Below, piece after piece: positions 23,740 through 36,068 of a stretch of 64,000 nt of DNA (its first letter is position 1; every line of letters begins with the position of its first letter). Location: positions 10,735,298 to 10,799,297 of the forward strand of contig NC_023749.2 of assembly GCF_000499845.2 (NCBI RefSeq), given 5' to 3'. A program made the translations under genes and the position numbers. The notes beneath the pieces are model-generated. The model ran no database searches. It worked only from the letters and a program-made list of their open reading frames with translations, and was not told the origin of the DNA. The stretch comes from Phaseolus vulgaris (Eukaryota; Streptophyta; Magnoliopsida; Fabales; Fabaceae).

Positions 23740-25589
23740 ATGGGTAAGGGTGTAAAAAAGCATAATGTTTCGTATGTTTTAGTGGTTGTTATGTATACAC
23801 AATAGATTTTTAGAAAATATTTTTTGGTGTCAAATTTTTTCTTTAGGTGTATAAAATTGTTGGAAGTGTTAAATATTAAAAAATATAGTAGAATTTTAAA
23901 TATGATAATTTTATTTTTATATTATATATATGTGTAAAAGAAGTTGAAGGACTAAGCAAGTTGGAGGTTTTTTTTAGGAGAAATGAAGAGATTTGGAAAG
24001 ATGATCCTTCAGTCCATGCTATTTTTTATAATTATTTAAATGAGAAAAAAATATGTTACAAAGATGTTTTTAACTTTTATTTTTTTTTATTATGGTGAAA
24101 TGTTATATTAGTTAGGTTGGCACTAAGTTTTTGAATTTTTATAAATAAAAAATTTTATGTTGACTAATTTGACACTTTAGGTTATTTGCAGATATATAAT
24201 TTTTTTTATTAAGTTAATGATTTTTTATTTTTTAAAAATATAAAAAGACTTATCTTAATTTAGCTAACATTAGCATAATTTTTTAAAAATAATAAGATTT
24301 ACATATATAAACAACACAATATTTTGATAAAGAAATGTGAAAGCTTCAACTTATAACTTACTATGTAATATACTAATATCGTTGTTTCATTTTTATAATT
24401 TACCTCCTTTTCTTTGATAAGTTCTCAAATCACATGTGCGCAAAGCTCTTTCTCATTTTTCTAAGAAAGTTGAAATCTAAATCCCAAATCTCAAAGATTA
24501 GGGTTCAAAGTTCTTCCCCAATTGGTTGGCCCTTAAAGCCTGTAATTAGGTATTTTTAATTTCTTCATTGAATGCGTTGTATTTTAAATAGACAATATTT
24601 AAATTTCTATTGTTGGGCATATACTCTTCTTCCAATTTCTCCTTTAAACATAAAAATAAGAATTTTTAACTAAAATTTTCAAATTTTGCTTGACATTATT
24701 AATGCATGGAAATGACGTTTTCTTAACCTTATTTTATTGGTTCCAGAAATCGAGCAAAACTTGTTTGTATTGATTTTAGTGAAGTTGATTGGTGGTGTTA
24801 ACATATTTAATTAGGATGCAACATATAAAATTTATTTATTTAATCAACTATTCTAGTTTATTTGTGGACAATGATTTTCCTGAAATCGATCTATTATTTT
24901 TTATTATTATTTTCCTATGATTATTGAGCGAGAGGATCCACAAAGTGATCAACATGACAAAACGTGCATGTTGGCCCTATGGCGGGCCACGATGTCCTAA
25001 TAAAAAGGTGCAACATGACAATAGTGAAAAGATCATATACGATTAGTGGATTAAAAGGTAAGTATAGTCTATTATTTAATTTTCCTTAAATATTAAAAAT
25101 TAATGCTTAACACTTTTAAGTGGATGTTTTGTAGTTGGACGATATTCACAATAAATGGTTGATAAAGTTTAAGGGAACTTTCCATTAACAATTTTAATCA
25201 ATTGGGAAGAGCATTTTTATTAATGAAATTGACTTTATATTTCTTTATTTAGAGTTCATACGACTGTGCGGTAGGAGAGAAGGTCAATGTGGTGAAAGAT
25301 GTGAGAATTAAAAATATTTTATGTAAAGTGTCATTTGAAGAGGAGTTCAATATTTCAGATCATATGTTAGTTTGTTTTTATAATAAGTGGGGAGCTTTTT
25401 TGGAGTTGAAGTTAGAAGCTAGAACGAAAGACGGTGTTGGAGGGAAGCTCTTGGATTCAGATTGTTCTGATTTTGGCAAAAGGGTAGGAGGAGAAGGAGG
25501 AGATGAGCAAACAGTTCAGTTTTTGGTGGTGATGGAGGAGTCACCAAAAGAACCACCTAACTTCATTCTCAAACTCTTTTCAAAATAAA
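23740..25589. other. Spacer between CACTA-1 and CACTA-3, with one unrecognised ORF
   Basis: The DNA is mostly AT-rich. A plus-strand ORF at 25289-25588 (99 codons, unusually Glu/Lys/Asp/Gly-rich for this window) has no motif I recognise. It abuts the point where the CACTA-3 transposase homology stops. It could be a fragment of a captured or ancient gene. No function is proposed. Confidence 0.35.
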
Positions 25590-25771
25590 ACATAGTCATT
25601 AGGACAAACATCAATCTTTTCATAATTGAAACTCAAGTCCCTAATGAAGAACTTGGAATTTTGGTATAATGGTAAACAAGAATTTTCAAGAAATAACTCT
25701 TCTAAAATTTTTAGCAACATATCAAATGAAACATTGCTCCGTCCATGGAGATTCTTAATATGTAGCAATTG
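25590..25771 (-). pseudogene. CACTA-3 TNP2-like gene, internal fragment left of the CACTA-2 insertion
   Basis: Minus-strand translation gives LLHIKNLHGRSNVSFDMLL and KIDVCPNDYVLF, which align with LKAINGWTDKSF and KIHACPNDCILY of the CACTA-1 transposase. The fragment continues the coding frame of the piece at 34092-34539 once CACTA-2 and one AAC copy are removed (PDCKKFSKL on the right, QLLHIKNLHG on the left). It ends abruptly near 25590, so the rest of this gene has been deleted. Confidence 0.85.
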
Positions 25772-25774
25772 AAC
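25772..25774. repeat. Target-site duplication of CACTA-2, left copy (AAC)
   Basis: AAC precedes the element at 25775 and is repeated at 34089-34091. Confidence 0.88.
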
Positions 25775-25798
25775 CCCTACAAGAAAAACTCAAATTAC

Positions 25799-26040
25799 AT
25801 ACACCCAAAATTCGTATGTAACACACAAAATTCGTATGTAAGACATAGTTACATACGAATTACACACAGACAAAAATTCGTATGTAAAACTATCGTAGGT
25901 AACTCTTGCATACGGATTTTGGATCCATATGTAATTACATATGAATAAATCCGTATGTAAAATTCATATGTAATTACATACGGATAAATCCGTATGTAAA
26001 ATCCGTATGTAATTACATACGGATAAATTTGTATGTAACA
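25799..26040. repeat. CACTA-2 left subterminal repeat array
   Basis: There are about ten copies of ATTCGTATGTAA / ATCCGTATGTAA in both orientations, including short palindromes such as TTACATACGGATAAATCCGT with ATGTAA after it. Confidence 0.88.
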
Positions 26041-26260
26041 TTCTACACGGCAATATCAATTTTTTGTATTTGGAAGCACCCTATATTTTTTGGTATTTGG
26101 AAGCACCCATATTCTACACTTGCATATGTTCATCAACATTCCAGTACATTCCAGTTTTTAGAAGACAAATATTCATCACATTCAAAGTTGTTCATACATA
26201 CAATACTTACTATTTCCAAATATCTAAAATGTATTTCATTAAAACAAAGTTCTAGAGAAG

Positions 26261-27820
26261 CTAATAATTATTATAATCTTCACCGGGTGAATTTTGTTGT
26301 TCATCATTTGACTGCTGATTCGATTGAGTTGGTGGCGAGGTATTTGGCTGCTGAAAAAACTGTTGTGCTACAGCTGCTGCCTCAGGTGGTAGATATTGCA
26401 TCATAAAATTTTGAAACCTTGCATCCATGCGTTCAATATGCTGCCTAAGTTCAATAATTTATTCTGAATCAGCCTTCTTATTACTAGAAGATGGTTGTGT
26501 TTCTTGTAGGTAGCGACTAACACAGTCGTGACAATCAACACGTCCAACCCCATATACTCGTCCCTTGTACCTTTCACCTACAGTTTCTAACCAACAACGG
26601 CTTCTCAATCTTTCCTCCTCATAAGGATCTAATGGAGTAGATATTGAGGTAGATTGTGACTCAGATAATGCTTGAGACAATCTACTTTCAAAATCTTCCT
26701 ATTAAAATGAAAAATATTTGTTATCATACTAATTAATGTATATGAAAAAAAAGTTTAAAAAAAGTTTAAAATAACTAACATGAGTCCGCCTTGATCTATC
26801 ATCAACAAAATCTCCAATGTTCTTCCGTATATGTGTTTGTCGAAACACTTCATCAACATGGACCGAGCGGCCAAGCTCCTTTGTCTATAAAGAAAACATT
26901 TCATAAATTAAGAAGATAATAATTAATCATAAATTAATATAAAAAAATTATATGGAAATCATACCATACGAATATGAACACTAATAGATCCTCTAGTGTG
27001 CAGACATCCACCTTTTTCAGATAAACGATTCTTTTTAGCTGTATCACATTTGGATCGATACACAGGCATGTTCCACTTTTCAAGGAGGCTGTTCCAAACA
27101 TTATTGTCAATCCATTCTAGTCGTTTACCTTCTTGGCGAGCATCTTTAAACATTTGTGAAAGGGTGTGAGAAGCTTTTGTATGGAAATTTTTCTTCACTT
27201 TTTCCTCGTCCTCAACCCTCCATGTGACCTTCCTCTGCAAAACAACAAGAATCATCAATCCAAATTGTAAAATATAAAATTTTTAAAGGGAACAAAAACA
27301 AGTACCTTAAAACGTTGAAAAAATATATCTCGTTCACCCTTTGGGATTGCCCCCCATGTTGGCCATGGCTCACCAAATTGTTGCTTGATGTTGGCAGTGA
27401 TGGCCTTTGATGCAATTTTTGATGGATAAAACCTAAATACCAAAACAAAGTTAGTCAAAATTATAAGACAATAATAATAAATTATATAAATTGAATTTTG
27501 TTATATTCTTACCCTCCCCCAACAGGCTGAATCAGAGGGTGTCACCAGCTGAGAGGATCTCTTCCTCTAAGTTATTCGTTGCAGAAGCTAAGTGCGTCCC
27601 TCCAAGATTTGTATGGGGATGGTGTAGTATCTGATGGGGTTGATGCATTAGAACCAACACGTGGAGATGGTGTTGATGCAATAACATCTTGTACAGGTGG
27701 GGTGGATTGGGTAGCATCTGCTACTAGTGGGGTAGATCCATGAACTGAAGAAGAAATAGGTGTATTGGGTTGACTGGATGAAGGATTTTGGTTGTTAAAT
27801 CGTGATAACAATTTTATCAC
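26261..27820 (-). pseudogene. Transposase_24 (TNPA-like) gene of CACTA-2
   Basis: Exons are read on the minus strand. A Pro/Ser/Thr-rich first exon (from 27820) leads into FGEPWPTWGAIPKGERDIFF (about 27390-27310), then VTWRVEDEEKVKKNF to GSISVHIRM (about 27230-26965), then TKELGRSVHVDEVFRQTHIR (26884-26780), then EDFESRLSQALSES onward from 26698. TKELGRSVHVDEVF and the FVDDRSRRTHEDF that follows are diagnostic for the plant Ptta/En/Spm family. A TAA at 26459-26461 cuts off a Gln-rich tail that stays open to a stop at 26261-26263, so the stop is probably a CAA-to-TAA change. An early break also occurs near 27575. In En/Spm the equivalent protein binds the subterminal repeats. Confidence 0.8.
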
Positions 27821-28102
27821 ATAATTTTTTTCCTTTTTTTTGGTTGTTACTCTATGATGGTTGATCAGAATCTCCTTATGACATCTATATATATGGCATG
27901 AAATGATAATGAAGGTTATATAAGTTTATCAATGGAGAAAAATATGTTGAATATAGTTTAATAAAAAAATTGAAATAAACATGTACAAATTTCATCGGCA
28001 AACATAAACCTCAAATTAATTGGAGTAATAAACAGTATGTTAACAACAATACAATACTAGTTCCTACAATAAATATTATTTGTTAACATTGGCTTCCTAA
28101 GT

Positions 28103-31100
28103 CTATTCAGAACTAGAGATGTCAAAGTCATCTCCATATTCATCTTCACTTTCTCCCTCTTCATTGTCTTCTTCCCATTCATTTGTTTCTTCATCTATCT
28201 GATCTTGAAATGATGATACATTGTTTATGTCCACTTTTTCAAGCTCAGCCTCTAAATCTTGTAATCCTGAAACCCTTTCAACTTCAATGACTTCATTAAC
28301 ATGTGACATTTCATCAACTTGATATGGCACTTCAACTTCTACATCATCAGAATCTATACTACCTCTGGGCTTCGTTTTGATTGCAACACACCAATCACGT
28401 TTGTCTCTGCGTGATGTTAGATATGGTACATAATAAACTTGTCGAACATTATGTGTAATGATAAAAAGATCAAATGGCACATATCTTTTATCCATTCGAA
28501 TATCCAAAATACCATATTTGGAATCTACTCGTGTACCTCTTGTTGATGGATCAAACCAATTACAGTAAAATAATACAACTTTGTTATCTAAGGTCGAAGA
28601 ATTGTACTCCACCTCATACATGTGTTGAATCACACTGTAGAAATCATCCTCACCTCCTTCTGTAAGACCCTTTACATGGACCCCACTATTTATTGTTTTC
28701 TTTCCCTCGCTCCATGCGTGAGTGTGAAATTTGTACCCATTCACAAACAATGTGTGTCATTCTTTTACACACCTTAAAGGACCAAGTGATAAATCTCTTA
28801 GGTGTTGGTTCTTGACATTTAAAGGGTCTTTATGAACCTATAAATATATCAATGTCATTAATTTTTTATGAAATGGTTAAAAAAGTCAACAAATAAATTA
28901 TAGAATTTCTAGATACACACTTGTGTCCTAAACCACAAAGGGAAATCTGCATGTATACGAGCCGAAGCATGTGATTCGGAAATTTCATTAGAATGTAAGA
29001 AAGAACTTTTAATATCTAGGTGTCAATGCATTAGGTTAGTGATAACTTAATGGATGAATAACAGTGTTTTAAAATAATATATTGCATGACGCTTACTCAA
29101 GGTATGGTTTAAATTCATTACAGTTGATCAAAACATGAACATGAGCTGAGCTCAATTCTTCATCAGTTAACCAACGAGTGATCTCCCTCGCAGAATGACG
29201 TCCAGGTTGGTCAAAGACAGATAAGATTGATGGAAGCCTTTCGCTTTCAATGTCCACTTCATTTCTACAATATTGTGATCTTAACATGAAGTTGTTGAAA
29301 TAGTGTGAACAAATATGAGTTGTCTCATGATGCAAATAAGATGCACAAATATATCCTTCTACCCTAGCCTTATTTTTCACTGAACGTTTAGCATATCCCA
29401 TGAATCTACAATCAAAGAAATTTGATATGATTGATAATTATAGTTCACATTAAATATAGACTAATAACTCTTATTATTACCTTTCAAATGGGTACATCCA
29501 CCTATAATGGACAGGTCCACCAAGTTTTGCTTCATATGCTAGATGGACAAGGAGGTGTTCCATAGAATCAAAAAATGTCAGAGGAAATATTTTTTCCAAC
29601 TTAAAAGAATTATTGGAATGTTTTGTTCCATCCTAGTAAGGTCATCCTCTTTTAGTGTTGTAAAACACAAATCTTTGAAAAAATGACTTACCTCAATAAT
29701 GGGATTTAGAACATGAGCTGGTAACGAACTAAATGTTATGGGAAGTAGGCATTCCATGAACACATGACAATCATGACTTTTCATCCTAAACACCTTTCCC
29801 TTGTTCACATCAACACATCTAGCCAAGTTCGAAGAATATCCATCAGGCATCCTAAGATCTTTTAACCATTGACACACATGTTTAATTTCCTCTGTTGCAA
29901 GTGTGTAATTTGCTTTTGGCTTCTACATCTTTCCATTAGGATGTGACTTAAGTTCCAAGTCTCTTCGCCTACAATACAAACTTAACTCCATTCATGCTTT
30001 GTCATTGTCCTTTGTCTTTCTAGTGACATTCATGACAGTGTTAAAGATGTTATCGAAGAAGTTTTTTTCAATATGCATAACATCAAGATTATGTCTTAAT
30101 ATATTGTCTTTCCAGTATGGAAGATCCCAAAAGATGCTTCTTTTTGTCCAATTATGCCACTCCCCGTAACCATATATTCTTTGCACACCACTTTCAGTTA
30201 CTTTAGGATAAGTCTTTACTCTGTTCCAAACTTATGTAGGTGTGAACTTAGGTGGTGGAGGATCCATGTCAACTTCCCCCTTCTTGAACACATTCTTGTT
30301 CCTCCTAAATGCATGATCATTCAGTAAAAATCTACGATGCGAATCAAACCAAGAATTTTTTCCTCCATGATGTAATCTAAATGCCTTTGAATGCTCCATG
30401 CAATGTGGGCATGCCAATTTACGATGAGTTCCCCAACCAGACAACATACCGTATGCAGGAAAATCATTAATCGTCCATATTAACATTGCCCTCATCATGA
30501 AGTTCTCTTTCCTTGAAATATCGTATGTTGGGACACCACTCCACAATTTCTTCAAGTCGTCTATCAAGGACTCTAAAAATACATCAATACCCGCCTTTGG
30601 ATTGAATGGGCCTGGTATGAGACAACTCAAAAACATATAAGGTTTAGACATGCACATTTCAGGAGGAAGATTATACGGGGTCACAATTATTGGCCAACAT
30701 GAATAGGGTGCATTTGATGCTTGCACATATGGATTAAAACCATAAGAGCATAAACCTAGTCGCACATTGCGTGCCTCCACAGAAAAATTGGGATAAACGG
30801 TATCAAAGTGCTTCCAAGCCTCGCCATCACATGGATGACGCAAAACATCATTACTGCTTTTGTTATCATAATGCCATGTCATTTGTCCCGCAGTCTGTGT
30901 TGAAGCATATATTCTTTACAACCTTGGAATTATTGGCAAATAGAACATTGCCTTAACAGCAACTGGTTTTTTGTTACTTGCTCCGGTGTTGTGGTGACGA
31001 TACCTTGACTTGTGACAAAATTTGCATTCAAGCAACGCTCCATCATTTTTACCGTATTCGTTATCATAGAAGAGCATGCAACCATCCACACAACAATCAA

Positions 31101-31796
31101 TTCTCTTAGCCTATAATCCCAACTTCGACACTAGCCTTTTTGCATCATAATAACTTTTAGGCAAACCTATTTTGGTTGGTGTTGCATTCAAAAGCATTTT
31201 TGAAATAAACTCTAAGCATTGGTCAGGAATATTCCAATTGGCTTTGCAAGTTAATAGCCTAACACACATTGATAATTTGGACTCTGATGTCCCTTCATAC
31301 AATGGCGTATTTGCATCCAACAAAAGCTTATAAAACCTTTGAGTTTCTTCGTTTGGAGGCTCTTCCATGTTATCTACATTTGGTACTCGTAATGACTCGT
31401 GTTGCCTAAGAGCATCAAACACCATGTCTTCCATCAACCTAACTTGGTAATCTTGTAACTGATTGTGTGCACCTCCAGTTATTCCCAAAGCCATGCAATT
31501 ATCGTTATTATACAAGTCACCTTCTACCATGTCTTCACCATGATCAGCCCAAATCCAATAATTAGATTTGAAACCATGTTTGTAGAGGTGAACCTTCACA
31601 AGTCTTTCCTCCAAAATTATTGTACAATCACACTTACTACATGGACATCGTATCCCCTATCATTTTGATAACATTCTCTTTGGCAAGTTTTGGTTATGAA
31701 CTCTTCAACTCCCAATATAAAAGCCTCTTTCAAAGCACCTTTTCCTCTATAACACCTATCATACATCCATGCACGATTTGATGGAAACTTATTCAT
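28103..31796 (-). pseudogene. TNP2-like transposase of CACTA-2 (broken)
   Basis: The start MNKFPSNRAWMYDR at 31796 begins the transposase-associated domain. After a frameshift near 31615, KVHLYKHGFKSNYWIW and HGED continue it. Domain order then follows TNP2: YDAKRLVSKLGL; PIIPRL; SYGFNPYVQASNAPYSCWPI; LIWTINDFPAYGMLSGWG; LACPHCMEH; LDVMHIEKNFFDNI; a DUF4218-like MKSHDCHVFMECLLPI and VEGYICASYL; and a DUF4216-like end ([15 protein letters not shown], with a very acidic C-terminus, stop near 28103). Stops interrupt it at 31111-31113, about 30916, 30232-30234, about 29990 and about 29578, with additional frame changes. It is more decayed than CACTA-1 by lesion count. Confidence 0.9.
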
Positions 31797-31799
31797 GTT

Positions 31800-33520
31800 C
31801 AGTTCATAAAGCAATTGACAAAATGTGAACAATTTTTTAAGAGATCATGTTATAAACGAACATGTAAGAGTTTGTGTTACAAACAAACATGTAAGAGTTC
31901 GTGTTACAAACTCTGAAATTCAACCATATATGGATTTCCATAAGTCATCCGGATTTGGATAATGTTTTTGTTTCACACAAATTGGCTATTACAACATTTC
32001 ATTATAATAACTATAATCAATTAACAAGCAACTACATCAATTAATAAGTATAATCAATGAAAATTGGCCAAAACAACTTGGAGTTATTGGATATCAAATC
32101 ATGCAATTTTTTTAAATTTCATATCTTATGCAATTTCTTCAAATTATTACAGCATTATGAACTCTTGAATCTAACCTTTCAATCCGTACAAAAAGAAGCT
32201 TTGAGTTCCACGTAATAGTCCTCCTACAACCTCTAACCTCTAAAGCAGTTGAATCTATACAAAAATAACCATGAAAATGGAACACAAACTCAATCTCCAA
32301 GTCAACACAAGCAAGAACCAACTTAAGCATAACGAAATGTAAAAGAAAAAAAGAACTAAAGAATAAAGAGTGAACTACATAGACACATAACCTATACCAC
32401 CTCTTTAATATGCAATACTGTAAATCTCCTTTCTTCCATTCCTTGACCACATAGGCACATAACCAATACCACCTCAAAAAAAATTAAGCAAAAACATTCC
32501 ATAGCCAGTGGTGAAAGACAAAAGCAGACACTAATCAAAGCCCATCACATTTTCAGCTTAATAACAAAAAACAAACCATCAACCTGAATGACTGTGGCGG
32601 TGGTGGCGACTGACCGGAGAAGGTCACGCGGTGGTGACCATTGGATGCAGAACGTCGCGCGGTGGTGATGGTGGCGGTGACTGCGTTCGTGCTTCCTCTC
32701 TGAACCAGGACAACAGTGGTGGCGGTTGTTGCGGCGCTGGCGGTTACTGCGGTGGTACCGATTGCGCGATGGAGATGGTTGTTGCGGTGGTGGCCGCTAA
32801 CAGCTCGAAGATGGCCTTGGTGGTGTTGTCGGGTTCTTTTGTGATTTAGGGTTCACTTGACCACAAGCTGAAGTGATGCTCTTCTATTTCATTTTTTCAA
32901 ATACGTTATCCGTATGTAACATTTTCTTTTTTATTTAATTTTTAATTATATTTTTATAATATTTATTTTCCTTATATGTTGATATATGATACAAAATATA
33001 TATAAAAATTAAGTCATATATTATCTTTAAAAATATCATATGTAAATAAATAATATTTATCATATTAGAAGTAAATAATTATTTTAATTTAATTATATAT
33101 TCATATTTTTATAAACTAAAATTATTGTAATATCTTGTTTGTAATAACTAATTAATGTAAGATGTATATTTTTTAAGTATATTTCTGGTTTAGTCACCTT
33201 ATCAACTTTATTTTATTGAAACATAATAATAAAAGAGTACTTAAAATAAGATTAGATTCAGAAATAAATAATATATTAATTATAATTATTAAATATATTG
33301 CAATGATTTTAATAAATTGGTCGGATTGATTATGTAATATATGAAATGATATATTAAATTTAGTTATAGAGTGCTTGTTAATAAATTTGCATGTTACATT
33401 TTTTACAATTTTAATTTTAAAAAAAATAATATATTTTACAAAATAATATAAGTTTATAAATTATTTTTTAATATGCTACGGTTTTTATAATTTTTAAATA
33501 TGTTACATGCAAAATTTTAA
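31800..33520 (-). promoter_or_regulatory. CACTA-2 transposase upstream region, with a GC-rich leader-like patch
   Basis: The region holds no transposase domain. A sharply GC-rich patch at about 32585-32850 (GGTGGTGGCGG-type words) stands out from AT-rich surroundings and occupies the position of the C/T-rich leader in CACTA-1, so a promoter-proximal untranslated exon is the likeliest reading. The plus-strand Gly/Cys-rich ORF across it is on the opposite strand to the element genes and is not called. Confidence 0.4.
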
Positions 33521-33534
33521 AAAAAATAATTAAT

Positions 33535-34075
33535 AAGTTACATACGTCCGCATGTAACAATTTAAAAAAAATTAATAAGTTACATACGGAACCCATCCAT
33601 ATGTAATAATTTAAAAAAATAATAATAATAAGTTACATGCGAAACCAATCCGTATGTAATAATTTAAAAAAAAAATTAATAAATTACATATGGAACCAAT
33701 CTGTATGTAATGATTTAAAAAAAATTAATAACTTACATACGAAAATATCCGTATATAATAATTTTTATTATTTATTTTTTAATTTTAAAATCAATTACAT
33801 ACAGATAAAATCCGTATGTAACAGTTTTGTTTTTAATTAAAATTATAAATAACTTACATACGGACTGGATCCGTATGTAATGTTTCCCGCTTCTTGGCGT
33901 CAAAGTTACATACGGATTATATCCATATGTAACGAATTTTTGCTTACATACGAAAAAATCCGTATGTAATGTTTATTTCATACGAAATTTAATCCGTATG
34001 TAAATATCTGTATGTAATGCCCACTTTACATACGGATTTTTATCCGTATGTAATAATCTGTATGTAATTTTGAAT
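33535..34075. repeat. CACTA-2 right subterminal repeat array
   Basis: More than fifteen words of the type TTACATACGGA and TCCGTATGTAA alternate in both orientations, denser and longer than on the left side, as is usual for En/Spm where the two arrays differ in length. Confidence 0.88.
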
Positions 34076-34088
34076 TTTTCTTGTAGTG

Positions 34089-34091
34089 AAC
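34089..34091. repeat. Target-site duplication of CACTA-2, right copy (AAC)
   Basis: AAC follows the TAGTG terminus at 34088 and matches 25772-25774. Confidence 0.88.
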
Positions 34092-34539
34092 AATGACTAA
34101 TAACTTAGAGAATTTTTTACAATCTGGGTATATCGTATCAATTTGGTAAATCTAGTTGTTTCATTATTAAGCTCTTTGTTATCTTCATCTATAATGTCAT
34201 TGAATTCATTTTCTCCAAGATTTTGTGGGCATCATAAAGGTTTCCTCCAACAAACCATCCAAATCCTTACACATACTATATTTCTCTCTATCATCATCAT
34301 ATATCTTCTCAAAGATCCACCTTCTCCATGAAAAACCTATAGTTTCTATCAAATTCGGCACACATTAAATGCTCATGCAAATCCTTTCATTTACCCCAAG
34401 TACAATTATTAAACTCCTTACAAGGACATAGAATCTTATCTCCTTGTGCAACATTTTCAAATACAAAATTTAGAAAAAATTCCAAACCATTTAAATACCT
34501 TGTAGATGTTCTAGGTGCTACCACTCAATTCTTGTCCAT
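34092..34539 (-). pseudogene. CACTA-3 TNP2-like gene, N-terminal fragment
   Basis: On the minus strand the ATG at 34539 gives MDKN, a TGA where TNP2 proteins usually have Trp, then VVAPRTSTRYLNGLEFFLNF, DKILCPCKEFNNCTWGK and, after another stop, DLHEHLMCAEFDRNYRFF. This is the transposase-associated domain. After frame changes the sequence reaches YPDCKKFSKLLVIV just before the CACTA-2 insertion, and continues at 25771. It is the oldest of the three CACTA genes by decay. Confidence 0.8.
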
Positions 34540-35154
34540 GCTTATGTTGTCTTGGAGCTAAAAATAAAATACCTAATAAAAAATGCAAAATTATCTATTA
34601 ATAACAAAATTACCTATGAACTTGAGGAATTAAAGTAGAGTAACTATTCAATAATTAAATAGATTAAATTAAACTTGAATTTAAGTCTAGAAAAAATAAA
34701 TAACACATTAAAGTCACTTTAAGTATTATTTTTACACTTAAACTTTAACTGTTAAAATTTTAAATGAGTGAACTCTTCATGAACAACTTGGTCTAGTAAC
34801 AACATCCAAGCTTAAAAATTATATTTCAAAGAATTTCAAGGCATTAACAATTACGAGAATCCAAATATCAAAACTAGAATACAAGATACAATCAACATGA
34901 TGTGAAATTTCAACAATGTGATTAACTTTAAAAAATATGTAATGATGTGAGATGATATAAACAAATACACCACAAACATAAAGCAAAACTTAAAAATGAA
35001 AGTAAAACAGAAACACTATAAGAACAACATCATTCCTTATTTATCAAAGTTTAGTGAAGCAAGGAATACTCATGCAAAATTTTAATATTAAAAGAATATA
35101 GCCTTCTATTATGCTGATAGGATAATATGTGCACTAAAACTCATGGGGACCACC

Positions 35155-35186
35155 CTATAGTTGGTTTTAATATTTAAAACCAACTA
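35155..35186. repeat. Short inverted repeat
   Basis: TAGTTGGTTTTAATATTTAA followed by AACCAACTA is a nearly perfect 14-bp-arm hairpin in otherwise unremarkable DNA. Confidence 0.6.
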
Positions 35187-35916
35187 AGAGCAGCCAGTTA
35201 AACTGGTGCAAGCAAGAACATATGGCACAAATGGTCCACCATCTAGTTTGAAATGCATAAAGTTCAAATATATCATTCTTCTCTTAGAATTTGAGTTTCA
35301 GTTCTATGTAATAGAAATTTATATTACAAGTTAAAATAAGTCATTAGAGTGAAACATTAATTTGGAACATTTTTGTATACAAAAATATCAAGAAAATTTT
35401 ATTAGCCCTACACCTTGCATTCGAGAAAAATGACAATTAACAAAGGTAAACTTGATAAATAAGAAAGTAATCAATCAATTTAATTAAGTATACTTGAAAG
35501 TATTAAGAATACACAATAAAGTTATAAAAGAGATATATTCATACAATGCACTCTATCTATTTTTCAAACTAAAGACAAACCTTATATAAAAAAAGGAAAG
35601 TAAAAAAAAAAATGGGACTAAAGAAACATCAGAAGGATCCAGATTTTTCCAAAACCACAAATTGCCTATTGTATAAAGATATTATAAAAACAAAAACACA
35701 TTCTCAAAATTTATCATTAAAAAAGGCACTAAATGGTGCCCTCTTGCATTATAATTGGCACGCAAAACACAACAAAATTTGCAATTGCATAGAAAAACTT
35801 AAAATTCGCATGGTTAATTGTTACTTCGGAGTATGCGAATAAATAGGGACTCAAAAAATATAACCATTGCTCTGAAAAAAACTGCTGCAATGAAATTTCC
35901 AAATGTAAAAAACTAT

Positions 35917-36068
35917 TTTAACACCTTAAATTTTCATCTATTTAACAACTACATATAATAATAAAATACTAAATTAATTTATTTAATTAAAACATAAATT
36001 AAATTATTAAATAAAAAAATAATAAAAGTAGTTGTTAAATAGGAATGAAAATTTTGAAGAGTGTCAAA
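35917..36068. mobile_element. Palindromic MITE (about 152 bp)
   Basis: The left arm TTTAACACCTTAAATTTTCA and TCTATTTAACAACTAC is matched inversely on the right by GTAGTTGTTAAATAGGAATG and AAAATTTTGAAGAGTGTCAAA. The flanks share CTAT (35913-35916 and 36069-36072), but the duplication length is too short and ambiguous to assign a superfamily. Confidence 0.7.

Larger units (their letters stand above)
25775..34088 (-). mobile_element. CACTA-2: CACTA transposon inserted into an older CACTA gene
   Basis: The right end reads TTGAATTTTTCTTGTAGTG and the left end CCCTACAAGAAAAACTCAA, an inverted pair in which the left CACTA has become CCCTA. Both sides carry the direct repeat AAC. Subterminal arrays of TTACATACGGAT / ATCCGTATGTAA flank both ends. 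The minus-strand genes inside are a TNP2 pseudogene (28103-31796) and a Transposase_24-like pseudogene (26261-27820). The span is 8314 bp. Removing the element plus one AAC restores an open transposase-like frame in the flanks, which confirms the ends. Confidence 0.95.

Noticed and set aside
25799..26040. Regular short repeats that might be mistaken for a CRISPR array
   Set aside because: The repeats alternate in orientation, have no constant spacers and sit just inside transposon ends in a plant genome.
32631..32849. Gly/Cys-rich 72-codon ORF
   Set aside because: It lies in a GGTGGCGGT-type GC-rich patch, opposite in strand to the CACTA-2 genes, with no homologous motif.
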